Counted from the stretch's first letter, positions 25,917 through 35,316 are shown. The stretch is DNA of 64,000 nt from Terriglobales bacterium (GCA_035651655.1 DASRFG010000023.1:558001-622000); one strand, 5' to 3'. The notes: generated by a model not told the origin, from the sequence alone. Program-made: numbers and translations.

Positions 25917-28301
25917 TTATTTGTAAATCAGGTATTTCTGGCGAACCTGCTCAAAGGCCTCGAGTGCCTCGCGCCAGTCGGCTGCGATACGCTGCGGATC
26001 CTCTCCCGCCATGATCGCATCGAACACCGCTTTGTTCGCGAGCAACTCTATCATACGGTCCATGTGGTACTGCTGCGGATACAGGTGGCGCAGTGCTGAC
26101 GCTAGTTCGATGCCCAGTTCCGGCGCGTTTAAAACGGTGCGATCAAGAAGAATGATGTTCACTCCCTGGCACAGCTGGCCGGCATAATTGCTGGCGTTTG
26201 GAGTGAAGCTGATGGGTACCAATCGAACACCCGGAATCTGCCGGGCGTTCAGGAAATCAGCCAGTTCCCTGGCACTCACCCAAGGCGCACCCACCAACTC
26301 GAACGGGGTGTCCGTGCCTCGGCCCACGGAAACATTTGTACCTTCAACCAATGCCACTCCCGGATACAGGGTGGCTTCGGTCAAGCTGCGCAGATTTGGC
26401 GAAGGATTTACCCAGACCAGCGATGTCGAGTCAAACCAATCGCCGCGCATCCAGCCCTGCATCGGGAGAACGTTGAGATTCGCGTTAAGGTGCCGTTCGA
26501 CGTTAAACATCCTCGCCAACTCTCCCATGGTCATGCCGTGGCGAATAGGCATGGGATGATAGTTGGTGAAACTTTGCGTTCCGGAATCGGGGATTGGCCC
26601 TTGGACCATCGATCCGGTAATCGGATTCGGCCGATCCAGAACCACGATCTCAATGCCCGCCTGCGCCGCCGCTTCCAGGAAATAACCGAGCGTAGTTTCG
26701 TAAGTGTAGAAGCGCACGCCCGCGTCCTGAATGTCTATAAAAACAGCGCTCAGGCTCTTAAGCACATCGAGTGAAGGACGGCGTTCGGCGTCAGTGTTTC
26801 CATAGACGCTATAAACCGGTACTCCCGTGGCTGAATCGGTGGAGTTGCCGATTGAAGTGGTGTCGAGCGTGCCAGTGACACCGTGCTCGGGGCTGAAGAT
26901 GGCGGCTAGTGAGACTCCGGGCGCGTGGGCGAGCACATCAATGGTGCGGTGGCCTTCGGCGTCGAGACCGGTTTGGTTGGTAAGAATTCCGATGCGCTTC
27001 TGGGTTGCCGTGCTATGAAAAAGGTCGAGATCGAAATTGCTGACTTCGAGAACATCTATGCCCGTTTTTACCGCGCCCGCCCGGACCTGCACATTGCGCG
27101 CGGCCGTCTCGGCTTCGTTGTAGCCGGTAATGCGCGCGAGCCGCACCTGGTCTTTTTCGGCTACGGTCAGGTGCAGGGCGGCGGCGACCGCAGTCGCCAC
27201 TTTGGAGCGCAATGAGATGGCAGTGCCTTGTCCGCGCGGGTGCACTCCGTTGGCAAGAATGATTATGTAGGTGCGCGTCGTGGGATCAATCCAAATGGAG
27301 GTTCCCGTCCAACCAGTGTGGCCAAAGGAGCCGACGGGCAAGAGTTCGCCGCGATTGCTGGAGAGAGGCGAATCTATGTCCCAGCCAAGCCCGCGCACGC
27401 TGGTAGCTGTGGGCGGTTGCTGGGGCGTACTCATTTTCTCGATGATGAGGGGCGAAAGGATTTTTCCGCCATCCAGCAGGTCCTGAGCGAACTTGGCGAG
27501 GTCATCGGCGGTGGAGAATAGTCCTGCGTGCCCAGCCACTCCGCCCATGCGCCGCGCCCGGGGATCGTGCACCACACCGCGCAGCATCACATTGCGCTCG
27601 TCATACTCGGTGGGCGCGATCCTGGGCAACCATGCATGCGGGGGCAGAAAACGCGTATGCGCCATTCCGAGCGGCAGGAAGACATGCGCTTCCGCATACT
27701 TATCGAGCGGCATGCCGGATACCCGCTCTACCAGTGCTCCGAGGACAATGAAGTTGGTGTCGCTATAGATGAATCGTGTTCCGGGTGGGCTCGCCGGCTT
27801 CTCCTGAAAAGACATCTGGTAGGCAATGTCGCGTCCCTGCCATGGTGGGTTCAGATCAATGTCTGGGGCCAGCCCGGAATAGTGCGTCAACAGTTGGCGG
27901 ACAGTTATGTCCTGTTTGCCATTGGCAGCAAACTCCGGAATATAACGTATGACAGGATCGTTGATCCGCACTTGACCAAGCTCCACCAGGCGCATCACCG
28001 ATGTGGTTGTGGCCACCACCTTGGTAAGTGAAGCAAGATCAAAAATGGTGTCCACCGTCATGCGCTCGCGCCGCGGCTCCAGCGATCTCCAGCCAAATGC
28101 TTTGCGATAGACCACATGCTTGTCGTGCCCGATCAACACTACGGCGCCGGGTACCTGACGGTTGGTAATTGCATCCTGAAGAATTGCATCTACTTGCGGA
28201 AGCGGAATGGCGTACGACTTCTTGGTTTTTGCGTATGAAAAACTGGTCAGAATGAGTATGCAGGCCAGCGCAGCAGCTCGGTTGCGAAGCCGGAGAATCA
28301 T
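25917..28301 (-). CDS. Serine hydrolase (beta-lactamase fold) fused to NamZ exo-N-acetylmuramidase
   Basis: A secreted two-domain enzyme of about 794 residues. ATG 28301 is taken as the start; TTG 28325 adds eight residues, which are included in the numbering here. Part one (about 40-400) is a class C/AmiE-type hydrolase with S99-L-T-K102, the YSD motif at 187-189 and HTGWTGTS. Part two (about 435-802) is DUF1343, the NamZ/GH171 family: RIGILTNQTGLD, IFSPEHGVTG, VFIDIQDAGVRFYTY, LDRPNPI and EGTNVSVGRGTDTPFE. In Bacillus, separate AmiE, NagZ and NamZ release MurNAc from muropeptides. Here two of the steps are in one chain. MurQ lies 1.7 kb beyond the divergent start. Confidence 0.88.
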   Translation of the reverse strand: MILRLRNRAAALACILILTSFSYAKTKKSYAIPLPQVDAILQDAITNRQVPGAVVLIGHDKHVVYRKAFGWRSLEPRRERMTVDTIFDLASLTKVVATTTSVMRLVELGQVRINDPVIRYIPEFAANGKQDITVRQLLTHYSGLAPDIDLNPPWQGRDIAYQMSFQEKPASPPGTRFIYSDTNFIVLGALVERVSGMPLDKYAEAHVFLPLGMAHTRFLPPHAWLPRIAPTEYDERNVMLRGVVHDPRARRMGGVAGHAGLFSTADDLAKFAQDLLDGGKILSPLIIEKMSTPQQPPTATSVRGLGWDIDSPLSSNRGELLPVGSFGHTGWTGTSIWIDPTTRTYIIILANGVHPRGQGTAISLRSKVATAVAAALHLTVAEKDQVRLARITGYNEAETAARNVQVRAGAVKTGIDVLEVSNFDLDLFHSTATQKRIGILTNQTGLDAEGHRTIDVLAHAPGVSLAAIFSPEHGVTGTLDTTSIGNSTDSATGVPVYSVYGNTDAERRPSLDVLKSLSAVFIDIQDAGVRFYTYETTLGYFLEAAAQAGIEIVVLDRPNPITGSMVQGPIPDSGTQSFTNYHPMPIRHGMTMGELARMFNVERHLNANLNVLPMQGWMRGDWFDSTSLVWVNPSPNLRSLTEATLYPGVALVEGTNVSVGRGTDTPFELVGAPWVSARELADFLNARQIPGVRLVPISFTPNASNYAGQLCQGVNIILLDRTVLNAPELGIELASALRHLYPQQYHMDRMIELLANKAVFDAIMAGEDPQRIAADWREALEAFEQVRQKYLIYK

Positions 28302-28478
28302 CTTCAATGGGAATAAACTTTGCAAAGTGAAGTAATTGCGAATTTACACAACCCCCGATCCGTTCTCAAGTGACCATTATGTGCCCCCTGGCAAACTCGC
28401 GCCCACGCAAGCGTGAATGATCGGCATCTTTACCGACCCGAGCGCAGTCTGCTATAAGCGAATGGTCAACCGAATCAA
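28302..28478. promoter_or_regulatory. Divergent promoter region of the muropeptide-salvage genes
   Basis: About 177 bases separate the divergent hydrolase-NamZ gene (minus) and the second serine hydrolase (plus). It must hold both promoters. No convincing -35/-10 pair or operator palindrome was found by eye. Confidence 0.35.
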
Positions 28479-29597
28479 TTGCCAGGGCCAGCTCACAGCT
28501 CGCACACGAAAATCCTGAACCCCGCCTACCAGCAGCAAGATTCAGTGTTTGCCAAGGCCTTCGAAGTTTTGCGTAAGGGTGTTGCCGATCGTGCGTTTCC
28601 GGGATGCGCTGCCGCAGTCAGCTATCGCGGGAAGCTGGCGGCACTGAAAGGCGTCGGGCGTTTCACTTATGAACAAAACGCCGCGGAGGTGCAAGCGGAT
28701 ACGATCTTTGACCTTGCATCAGTCTCCAAGGTGGTTGCCACTACCGCAATGGCCATGCTGCTATACCAACGCGGACACCTGGAATTGGAAACGCCGGTGG
28801 CCTCCATCGTCCCAGAATTTTCGGCGGGAGGAGACGAACGACGAAAACAGGTCACCATCCGGATGCTCCTGGCGCACTCGTCCGGTCTACCTGCTTATGA
28901 AAAATTGTTTCAGAAAGCGCACAATCGCGCGGAACTGGTGAAGAACGCCATTTCAACGCCCCTCACCGCCGATCCCACAACTCACGCCGAATACAGCGAT
29001 ATCGGCTTTATTGTTCTGGGTGAGGTCCTGGGGCGTATCGCCGACGAACCGCTCGACCGTTTCTGCCAGAGGGAGATTTTCGGCCCACTGGGACTGGCCC
29101 ACACCTGCTTTTGCCCGCCAGCGAACTGGAAGCAGAGCATTCCGCCAACCGAGGATGACCGTGAATTTCGGCGGCGAATAATCCAGGGGGAGGTCCAGGA
29201 CGAGAATGCCAGCGTGATGGATGGCGTAGCGGGGCATGCTGGATTGTTCGCCACTGCCTCCAATGTGGCCCTATTTGCCGAAACAATGTTGAATGGTAGG
29301 AGTCCCATTTTCCGTCCTGAAACTGTGGCCCTGTTTACCCGTCGCGAGACTGTGCCACTGGGGACTTCTCGCGCGTTGGGATGGGACTCCCCGTCGTCGC
29401 CATCACAATCCGGCCACCATTTCTCTGCGGGTTCTTTTGGTCATCTCGGGTACACTGGCACTTCGTTGTGGGTTGATCCTGCGCGGCATCTCTCGGTGAC
29501 ACTCTTGAGCAATCGTACGTGGCCCGACCGTAGCGGCCAGGGAATAAAAGAGATCAGACCCCGGTTTCACGATGCGGTAGTTGAGGCGCTCACATGA
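28479..29597 (+). CDS. AmiE-like serine hydrolase (beta-lactamase family)
   Basis: A 372-residue class C beta-lactamase-type hydrolase with S81-V-S-K84, a YSD motif in HAEYSDIGFIVLGEVLG and HLGYTGTSLWVDP near the end. No signal peptide is visible, unlike the fused homologue next door, so this copy may be cytoplasmic. In Bacillus the related AmiE removes the peptide from MurNAc-peptides, which fits the MurQ two genes downstream. The start is probably TTG 28479, since no in-frame ATG precedes the catalytic domain. Its stop overlaps the next ATG as ATGA. Confidence 0.8.
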   Translation: MPGPAHSSHTKILNPAYQQQDSVFAKAFEVLRKGVADRAFPGCAAAVSYRGKLAALKGVGRFTYEQNAAEVQADTIFDLASVSKVVATTAMAMLLYQRGHLELETPVASIVPEFSAGGDERRKQVTIRMLLAHSSGLPAYEKLFQKAHNRAELVKNAISTPLTADPTTHAEYSDIGFIVLGEVLGRIADEPLDRFCQREIFGPLGLAHTCFCPPANWKQSIPPTEDDREFRRRIIQGEVQDENASVMDGVAGHAGLFATASNVALFAETMLNGRSPIFRPETVALFTRRETVPLGTSRALGWDSPSSPSQSGHHFSAGSFGHLGYTGTSLWVDPARHLSVTLLSNRTWPDRSGQGIKEIRPRFHDAVVEALT

Positions 29598-30052
29598 CCC
29601 TCGCAAAACACATTCCTCGCAGCGCCATTGGCGCTGGGCTCGTACTTATGCTCGCAGTTTCCGCTCTCGCCTACGCTTCGAACCAGCTGCTGGCCTCATC
29701 TCCCTACCACCACGGTTACGTGGTCTTGGACGCCGTTGGTCTGGGTGCCTTCTGCGGTGCTCTGGTTTGGGCTTATGAAGAGCGCCACAATCGCGTTATG
29801 GCAGAGAAGCTGGAGATTATCGCTGAGATGAACCATCGAGTGCGCAATGAACTGCAGGTGATCCAGTACTCGGCCTATTTCACCAAAGATCGCGAGCACA
29901 TGGAGAGGATTTCCCAGTGCTTGTCGCGCATCGAGACGGCATTGCGCGAGGTACTTCCCGGAAAGACGTTCATCTTCGAAACTGGGAGCGGAGAGGTTCC
30001 CGGGGCAGATGAAGAATCCAACACCAAAAGACTTGGCCGCACTGGCAACTGA
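29594..30052 (+). CDS. Membrane protein with a histidine-kinase-like DHp helix pair and no ATPase domain
   Basis: A 152-residue protein with two membrane helices (about 12-30 and 43-61) and then AEKLEIIAEMNHRVRNELQV, which reads like the phospho-acceptor helix of HisKA_2/HWE-type kinases with H81 in the right place. A second helix (RISQCLSRIETALREVL) follows and the protein ends without any ATP-binding domain. It overlaps the upstream hydrolase by four bases and murQ by 44 bases, so it belongs to the muropeptide operon. It could be a phosphotransfer or sensor protein, or a structural relic. Confidence 0.6.
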   Translation: MTLAKHIPRSAIGAGLVLMLAVSALAYASNQLLASSPYHHGYVVLDAVGLGAFCGALVWAYEERHNRVMAEKLEIIAEMNHRVRNELQVIQYSAYFTKDREHMERISQCLSRIETALREVLPGKTFIFETGSGEVPGADEESNTKRLGRTGN

Positions 30053-30959
30053 GCGGCGCAACCGTGCCGCTGCGGAGCTGGATACGCGATCGGCCCTCGA
30101 AATTGCCCGCATTATTAATTCCGAGGACGCGAAAGTTGCACCCGCCGTGCGCCGCGCTCTGCCCCAGATCGCAAAGGCAATTGACCTGATTGTCGCGGCT
30201 TTGGCGCGAGGCGGCCGAGTCATCTACGTCGGCACCGGCACTAGCGGGCGTATTGCGGCCTTGGATGCGTCAGAGTGTCCGCCTACCTTCAACACCGACC
30301 CTGAAACCATACAGTTTGTAATCGCCGGAGGTAAAAAAGCGCTAGGAGCCGCAGTTGAAGCCAGCGAAGACTCCCGCCAACTCGGTGTGCGTGACATAAA
30401 AAGAAAGCGGCCCGGCAAGAATGACGTGGTTGTCGGCCTCGCCGCTAGTGGACGCACGCCTTATACGATCGCTGCTCTGAGCTACGCTCGGCAGCACGGG
30501 GCAAAAACCGTCGCCGTTACGTGCGCGCGAAACTCGCCACTGGGCAAGGCAGCGCACGTGCAGATCGTGGCAGAGGTAGGACCAGAAGTAGTTGCCGGTT
30601 CCTCGCGGATGAAGGCTGGTTCCGCCCAGAAAATGATCCTCAACATGCTCTCCACCGGAGCCATGGCCCGACTGGGGCGGGTTTATGGCAACCTTATGAT
30701 CAACGTGCAGCTGCGAAATCAGAAGCTCTCGGAGAGGGGACTGGGGATTTTGCAGCAGGCTGCAGGCGTGGATCGGAACACGGCCAAACGTGCAGTTGAA
30801 GCCGCGGGAGAGAGCGTCCCGGTGGCCCTGGTTATGCTCCGATCTGGTGTAAATCGCAAAGAAGCCGAGCGCAGACTAGCCCACGCCAACGGGAACGCCC
30901 GTAAGGCGATCACCGGTTCGGGAAAACGCAAGGTCACGTCCCGTCGCGTCAAGAGCTAA
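30009..30959 (+). CDS. murQ: N-acetylmuramic acid 6-phosphate etherase
   Basis: A 316-residue SIS-domain etherase that splits MurNAc-6-phosphate into GlcNAc-6-phosphate and D-lactate in the cytoplasm during cell-wall recycling. Signature stretches: VGTGTSGRIAALDASECPPTF with the catalytic E89, a second acidic residue near E120, GLAASGRTPYT, and GSSRMKAGSAQKMILNMLST. The length is close to the E. coli enzyme. It overlaps the DHp-like gene and is followed by murA. No PTS permease, MurNAc kinase or AnmK is visible in the window, so the phosphorylating step must be encoded elsewhere. Confidence 0.95.
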   Translation: MKNPTPKDLAALATERRNRAAAELDTRSALEIARIINSEDAKVAPAVRRALPQIAKAIDLIVAALARGGRVIYVGTGTSGRIAALDASECPPTFNTDPETIQFVIAGGKKALGAAVEASEDSRQLGVRDIKRKRPGKNDVVVGLAASGRTPYTIAALSYARQHGAKTVAVTCARNSPLGKAAHVQIVAEVGPEVVAGSSRMKAGSAQKMILNMLSTGAMARLGRVYGNLMINVQLRNQKLSERGLGILQQAAGVDRNTAKRAVEAAGESVPVALVMLRSGVNRKEAERRLAHANGNARKAITGSGKRKVTSRRVKS

Positions 30960-31042
30960 GTGAAATTCCCGCTGCCTTCCACAGGTTTCCTCGCTAGAAT
31001 GTGGTTGCACTTTTCGGACGAACCAATGGGGTGTACATAGCC

Positions 31043-32347
31043 GTGGACAAATTCGTAATACGCGGCGGAAATCCGCTGCTCGGAACTATCCGCGTAAGCG
31101 GGGCGAAGAACGCGGCCTTGCCGGCCATGGCGGCCGCTCTACTTACCGAAGAACCCGTCATTCTGGAGAACATCCCGCAGGTCCACGACATTGAGACTAC
31201 CCGCAAGCTGTTGGCCGCGATGGGCGCGGAAGTAGAACTGGGCTACGGACGCGCGCAGCACCGCACCACCATCTGCTGCCGTCACCTGACCGCGCCGGAA
31301 GCTTCCTACGACCTGGTGAAGACGATGCGCGCCTCGACCCTGGTGCTCGGGCCCCTTGTGGCCCGTACCGGATATGCACGCGTCTCTCAACCCGGCGGCT
31401 GCGCCATTGGCGCGCGCCCGATTGACCTTCACGTAAAAGGTCTCGAGAAACTGGGCGCCACTATCGAGAACGATCACGGCTACGTGGTTGCCCGGGCCAA
31501 ACGGCTCAAGGGCGCGGAGATTCGCTTCGACAAAATCACGGTGACCGGAACTGAAGATCTGCTAATGGCGGCTACTCTCGCCGATGGCGAAACGGTGCTG
31601 CAGAATTGCGCGCGCGAGCCGGAGGTTGCCGACCTGGCCGCGTTGCTGAACAAAATGGGCGCCAAGATTGAAGGCGCGGGCACTTCCACCATTCGCGTGC
31701 AGGGGGTGTCGCGACTTCACGGCGCGCGTCATCGCATCATCCCGGACCGAATTGAAGCGGGAACTTTTGTGATCGCCGCCGCCCTCACCGGCGGAGATTT
31801 GAACGTCGCCGGCTGCGACCCCGGCCATCTCACAGCGCTATTGCAGAAACTGCACCAAGTTGGAATCAAGCTGTCGCAGGGGCCAGATGCGGTCCGTGTG
31901 ATCGGAGACGGCAACCTGAAAGCTTCCGATGTAGTGACCGAAGAATATCCTGGCTTCCCGACTGACATGCAGGCGCAGTATATGGCCTTGGCCACTCAGA
32001 CCAACGGCAGCTCGGTGATCACCGAGAACATTTTCGAGAATCGCTTTATGCACGCTCTGGAACTGGTACGCATGGGCGCGGACATTAAAGTTGCAGGCCG
32101 GCGGGCTACCGTCCGCGGCAAGACCCCCTTGAGCGGGGCGGCCGTACAGGCTTCTGACCTGCGTGCCTCAGCTTCGCTGGTGCTGGCTGCGTTGGTCGCT
32201 GATGCAGAAACGATCATCGACCGGGTGTACCATATTGACCGCGGTTACGAGCGGATCGAAGAGAAATTGCGCAGTGTGGGCGCCCAGATTCGCCGCATCG
32301 GCGAAATGTTTCCCAAGCGGGCGGTAGCGCCAGCCGTGCCGGTTTAA
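31043..32347 (+). CDS. murA: UDP-N-acetylglucosamine 1-carboxyvinyltransferase
   Basis: MurA, the first committed enzyme of peptidoglycan synthesis, transfers enolpyruvate from PEP to UDP-GlcNAc. GTG 31043 is the likely start, since the protein then begins [22 protein letters not shown] as in other MurAs; a longer frame from 31001 adds 14 unlike residues. The fosfomycin-target cysteine is present (C120 in [15 protein letters not shown]). The length is 434 residues. TAGAAT at 30995-31000 may be part of its own promoter. It lies 83 bases after murQ, so synthesis and salvage genes are side by side. Confidence 0.95.
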   Translation: MDKFVIRGGNPLLGTIRVSGAKNAALPAMAAALLTEEPVILENIPQVHDIETTRKLLAAMGAEVELGYGRAQHRTTICCRHLTAPEASYDLVKTMRASTLVLGPLVARTGYARVSQPGGCAIGARPIDLHVKGLEKLGATIENDHGYVVARAKRLKGAEIRFDKITVTGTEDLLMAATLADGETVLQNCAREPEVADLAALLNKMGAKIEGAGTSTIRVQGVSRLHGARHRIIPDRIEAGTFVIAAALTGGDLNVAGCDPGHLTALLQKLHQVGIKLSQGPDAVRVIGDGNLKASDVVTEEYPGFPTDMQAQYMALATQTNGSSVITENIFENRFMHALELVRMGADIKVAGRRATVRGKTPLSGAAVQASDLRASASLVLAALVADAETIIDRVYHIDRGYERIEEKLRSVGAQIRRIGEMFPKRAVAPAVPV

Positions 32348-32385
32348 TCCGTCAGTTCGCCACAAGCTCTTGAGATTCGAAAGCA

Positions 32386-32415
32386 AAGGCCACCCATTCA
32401 GGTGGCCTTGTTTAT
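32386..32415 (+). terminator. Bidirectional terminator between murA and pnp
   Basis: AAGGCCACC (32386-32394) and GGTGGCCTT (32401-32409) form a 9-bp stem with a 6-base loop, followed by GTTTATT on the plus strand and by TTGCTTTC after the stem on the minus strand. It separates the convergent murA and pnp genes. Confidence 0.7.
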
Positions 32416-32438
32416 TCTGCAAATCCTAAGACAGCAGC

Positions 32439-34805
32439 TTAACGTCGCGGCCCACCGCGTCCGCGTCCGCTGCGACCGTTATGGCCTCGGCCTCCACGAC
32501 CTCCGCGGCCACCCCCATGCCCACCATGTCCGCCGCCGTGCTGGCCGCCTCCCTGGTGAGAATCTGAACGATGTTCCACGCGATTGAAGTTAGGCTCGGC
32601 TTCAGCTGCCGCAGCTTCCTCTTCTGTAAACTCGCCGCCACCCTCGATGGTCATGGTACCCGTGGCTGCGCCGGCGGCCGCCGCGGCCTCCCCGCCACCC
32701 ATCTTGGCGCGTTGCTCCTTCAGAATGGCTTTGCGCGAGAGCCGGATCCGGTTGCCCTCGATTGAAAGTACCTTCACCAGCACCTGATCGCCCTCTTTGA
32801 GTTCGTCGCGCACATCCTTGATGCGATGCTCGGCTACCTCACTGATGTGCAGCAACCCATCAGTACCAGGCAGGATCTCCACGAAGGCGCCGAAATCCGC
32901 CAATCGCGAGACTTTGCCCAGGTACGTCTTCCCTACTTCCGCAGTGGCCGTAAGATCGCCGATAATTTGCAGCGCCTTGGCGGCTGAGGTCTCGTCACTG
33001 GAGGCAACGTTCACTTTTCCGGAGTCTTCCACATCAATTTTGACTCCGGTCTGCTCGATAATGCTGCGGATCATCTTGCCGCCGGGGCCAATAAGATCGC
33101 GGATTTTGTCCACCGGAATCTGCAACGTGTAAAAGCGCGGCGCATGAGCAGAGACCTTCGAACGGGCTTCTGGAAGAGCCTCAACCATTTTGTCGAGGAT
33201 AAAGAGCCGGCCTCGGCGTGCCTGCTCCAGCGCCTCGCGCATGATTTGCGCGGTGATTCCAGCCACCTTGATGTCCATCTGCAGAGCAGTGATTCCTTCG
33301 CGCGTTCCGGCAACCTTGAAGTCCATGTCACCGTAGTGGTCCTCGGCGCCTGCGATGTCAGTGAGAATGGCGTACTTATCGCCTTCTTTCACCAATCCCA
33401 TGGCTACACCAGCTACCGGCGAAACCAGGGGAACGCCCGCATCCATCATCGAGAGCGATGCGCCGCAAACCGTCGCCATGGAAGAGGAACCGTTGGATTC
33501 CAGAATGTCGGCAACCACACGCATGGCATACGGCCAATCGTTTTCTGAAGGCAATACCGCAGCAATAGCCCGCTCGGCTAGAGCCCCGTGGCCGATCTCG
33601 CGACGACCCGCGCCGCGCAGGAAGGCGACTTCTCCAACCGAGAACGGCGGGAAGTTGTAGTGCAGCATAAATCGCTTCTTGGCTTCGCCTTCGAAGACTT
33701 CGAGCCGCTGCATGTCGTCCGAAGTGCCAAGAGTGGTGGTCACCAGCGCCTGGGTTTCACCACGGGTAAAAATCGCAGAGCCATGGGTCCGCGGGAGAAC
33801 TCCGACTTCAATCCAGATGTCGCGAATCTGGTCGAACCCTCGTCCATCAGGACGGCGCTTCTGATTAATCACCTGCTCGCGGAAGATGCGCTCACGCGAA
33901 AGTTCGAAATATTGCGTGAACTTGGTGCGGGCTTCTTCATCCTCTTCCGGAATCGCTTCCAGCAGCTCTTTCTTGTAAGACTTTACCAGGCGGTAGCTTT
34001 CCGCTTTGGGATGCTTTTGCGTATCGAGTGCATCGCCAAGCCGCTCGCCAATCTTCCCGCGCAGCTTGTTGTAGTAAGCCTCATCAATTACGGGCGGAGT
34101 GAACTCGCGCTTCGGCTTTCCAGCCTTTTGACGCAACTGCTCGATACCTGCGCAGATCTTCTTAATTTCCTGGTGGGCAAACTCGATGGCATCTACCACG
34201 GTCTGTTCCTGGACCTGGCTGGCGCCCGCTTCGATCATCACGATGCCTTCAGCCGTGCCCACAACCATAATGCGCAGCAAGCCGCCACGCATTTCTTCGT
34301 AAGTGGGATTGACGATGAACTGACCATCCACCAGACCAACCCGCACTGCGCCCACCGGGCCCCCGAAGGGGATGTCAGAAAGGGTTAGCGCCGCCGAGGC
34401 GGCGTTGATGCCCAGCACGTCGGGGTCATTATTCGTGTCTGCGGAAAGTACAAACGCGATTACCTGAGTTTCACTGCGAAAACCTTCCGGGAAGAGCGGG
34501 CGGATGGGTCTGTCAATTTGCCGGCTGGTTAAAATCTCGCGCTCACTCGGCCGACCTTCGCGCTTGATAAATCCGCCAGGAATGCGTCCGCCGGCATATG
34601 TATATTCGCGGTAATCCACGGTAAGCGGGAAGAAATCAATTCCTTCGCGAGGCTCTTGATTGGCCACCGCCGTGGCCAGCACCACGTTGTCTCCCGAGCG
34701 AATTACCGCCGAGCCATGGGCCTGCTTGGCTAATTTTCCAGTCTCAAATGAAATTTGTTTTCCGCCGGAGAGTTGTACAGTAAGTTCTTGAACTTCTTGC
34801 TTCAT
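32439..34805 (-). CDS. pnp: Polynucleotide phosphorylase
   Basis: A 788-residue PNPase, the 3'-5' phosphorolytic exoribonuclease of RNA decay. Two RNase PH domains (GREGIDFFPLTVDY..., GEAQALVTTTLG region), the linking helical domain, a KH domain (IPVDKIRDLIGPGGKMIRSI) and an S1 domain (GKVSRLADFGAFVEILPGTDGLLHISE) are in order. After S1 come an acidic Ala/Glu stretch and an unusual tail of about 45 residues made of Gly, His and Arg with RGG repeats. It lies downstream of rpsO, the conserved rpsO-pnp order. Confidence 0.97.
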   Translation of the reverse strand: MKQEVQELTVQLSGGKQISFETGKLAKQAHGSAVIRSGDNVVLATAVANQEPREGIDFFPLTVDYREYTYAGGRIPGGFIKREGRPSEREILTSRQIDRPIRPLFPEGFRSETQVIAFVLSADTNNDPDVLGINAASAALTLSDIPFGGPVGAVRVGLVDGQFIVNPTYEEMRGGLLRIMVVGTAEGIVMIEAGASQVQEQTVVDAIEFAHQEIKKICAGIEQLRQKAGKPKREFTPPVIDEAYYNKLRGKIGERLGDALDTQKHPKAESYRLVKSYKKELLEAIPEEDEEARTKFTQYFELSRERIFREQVINQKRRPDGRGFDQIRDIWIEVGVLPRTHGSAIFTRGETQALVTTTLGTSDDMQRLEVFEGEAKKRFMLHYNFPPFSVGEVAFLRGAGRREIGHGALAERAIAAVLPSENDWPYAMRVVADILESNGSSSMATVCGASLSMMDAGVPLVSPVAGVAMGLVKEGDKYAILTDIAGAEDHYGDMDFKVAGTREGITALQMDIKVAGITAQIMREALEQARRGRLFILDKMVEALPEARSKVSAHAPRFYTLQIPVDKIRDLIGPGGKMIRSIIEQTGVKIDVEDSGKVNVASSDETSAAKALQIIGDLTATAEVGKTYLGKVSRLADFGAFVEILPGTDGLLHISEVAEHRIKDVRDELKEGDQVLVKVLSIEGNRIRLSRKAILKEQRAKMGGGEAAAAAGAATGTMTIEGGGEFTEEEAAAAEAEPNFNRVEHRSDSHQGGGQHGGGHGGHGGGRGGRGGRGHNGRSGRGRGGPRR

Positions 34806-34990
34806 TCTTGTTTCCTTCCAGGAGTATCGTCTGCGAGGTTCTGGTGCGGGACACGCTAGCAGAGGACTCGGTCACAATACCTCCAGCAAGCTGGCCAGCC
34901 TTGATGGTTGCTGAAACCCCGGCGCTTCTCACTTGGCGGTTCAACCAAATCGCCTACAGGGATTCCATGACGGATGCGTTTGGCCCAAAC

Positions 34991-35017
34991 GGGACCTGTA
35001 ATTGTCCCCTAGGGGAC
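34991..35017 (-). promoter_or_regulatory. Palindromic hairpin in the rpsO-pnp spacer
   Basis: GTCCCCTAGGGGAC (35004-35017) is a perfect 14-base palindrome in the 244-base gap between rpsO and pnp. GGGAC at 34991-34995 could alternatively pair with GTCCC at 35004-35008. In E. coli this spacer holds an RNase III-cleaved hairpin through which PNPase represses itself. A similar role here is an inference. Confidence 0.4.
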
Positions 35018-35049
35018 GCGGTTCCCTTCTGGAGGGCCCCTCGAAACAA

Positions 35050-35316
35050 CTACTTGCGAATGCCGAGTCTCTGGATCACGTTCTGGTATCGCTCAGAGTT
35101 GTAGTTCTTGAGGTAGTCCAGCAAGCGACGCCGCTTGCTGACCAGCATGAGAAGACCTCGCCTTGAGGCGTGGTCCTTCTGGTGCGCCTTGAAGTGGTCC
35201 GTCAACTGACCGATGCGTTCGCTTAGAATAGCGATTTGGACCTCGGGACTGCCCGTGTCCGTAGCATGGGTACGGTGTTGATCAATTAGGGCTTGCTTCT
35301 GCTGTCGGGCTAGCAC
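35050..35316 (-). CDS. rpsO: Ribosomal protein S15
   Basis: An 88-residue S15, the primary 16S rRNA binder that organises the 30S platform. GTG 35316 is chosen as the start because the product then begins [20 protein letters not shown] and has the family's length; longer frames to 35436 add 40 unlike residues. The conserved [21 protein letters not shown]-type [22 protein letters not shown] and the ending [12 protein letters not shown] are present. AGG lies six bases before the GTG. pnp follows. Confidence 0.97.
   Translation of the reverse strand: MLARQQKQALIDQHRTHATDTGSPEVQIAILSERIGQLTDHFKAHQKDHASRRGLLMLVSKRRRLLDYLKNYNSERYQNVIQRLGIRK

Noticed and set aside
33588-34388. Long plus-strand open frame (266 codons) antisense to pnp
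   Set aside because: It lies wholly inside the well-supported pnp gene, has no family motifs and is the usual by-product of biased codon use.
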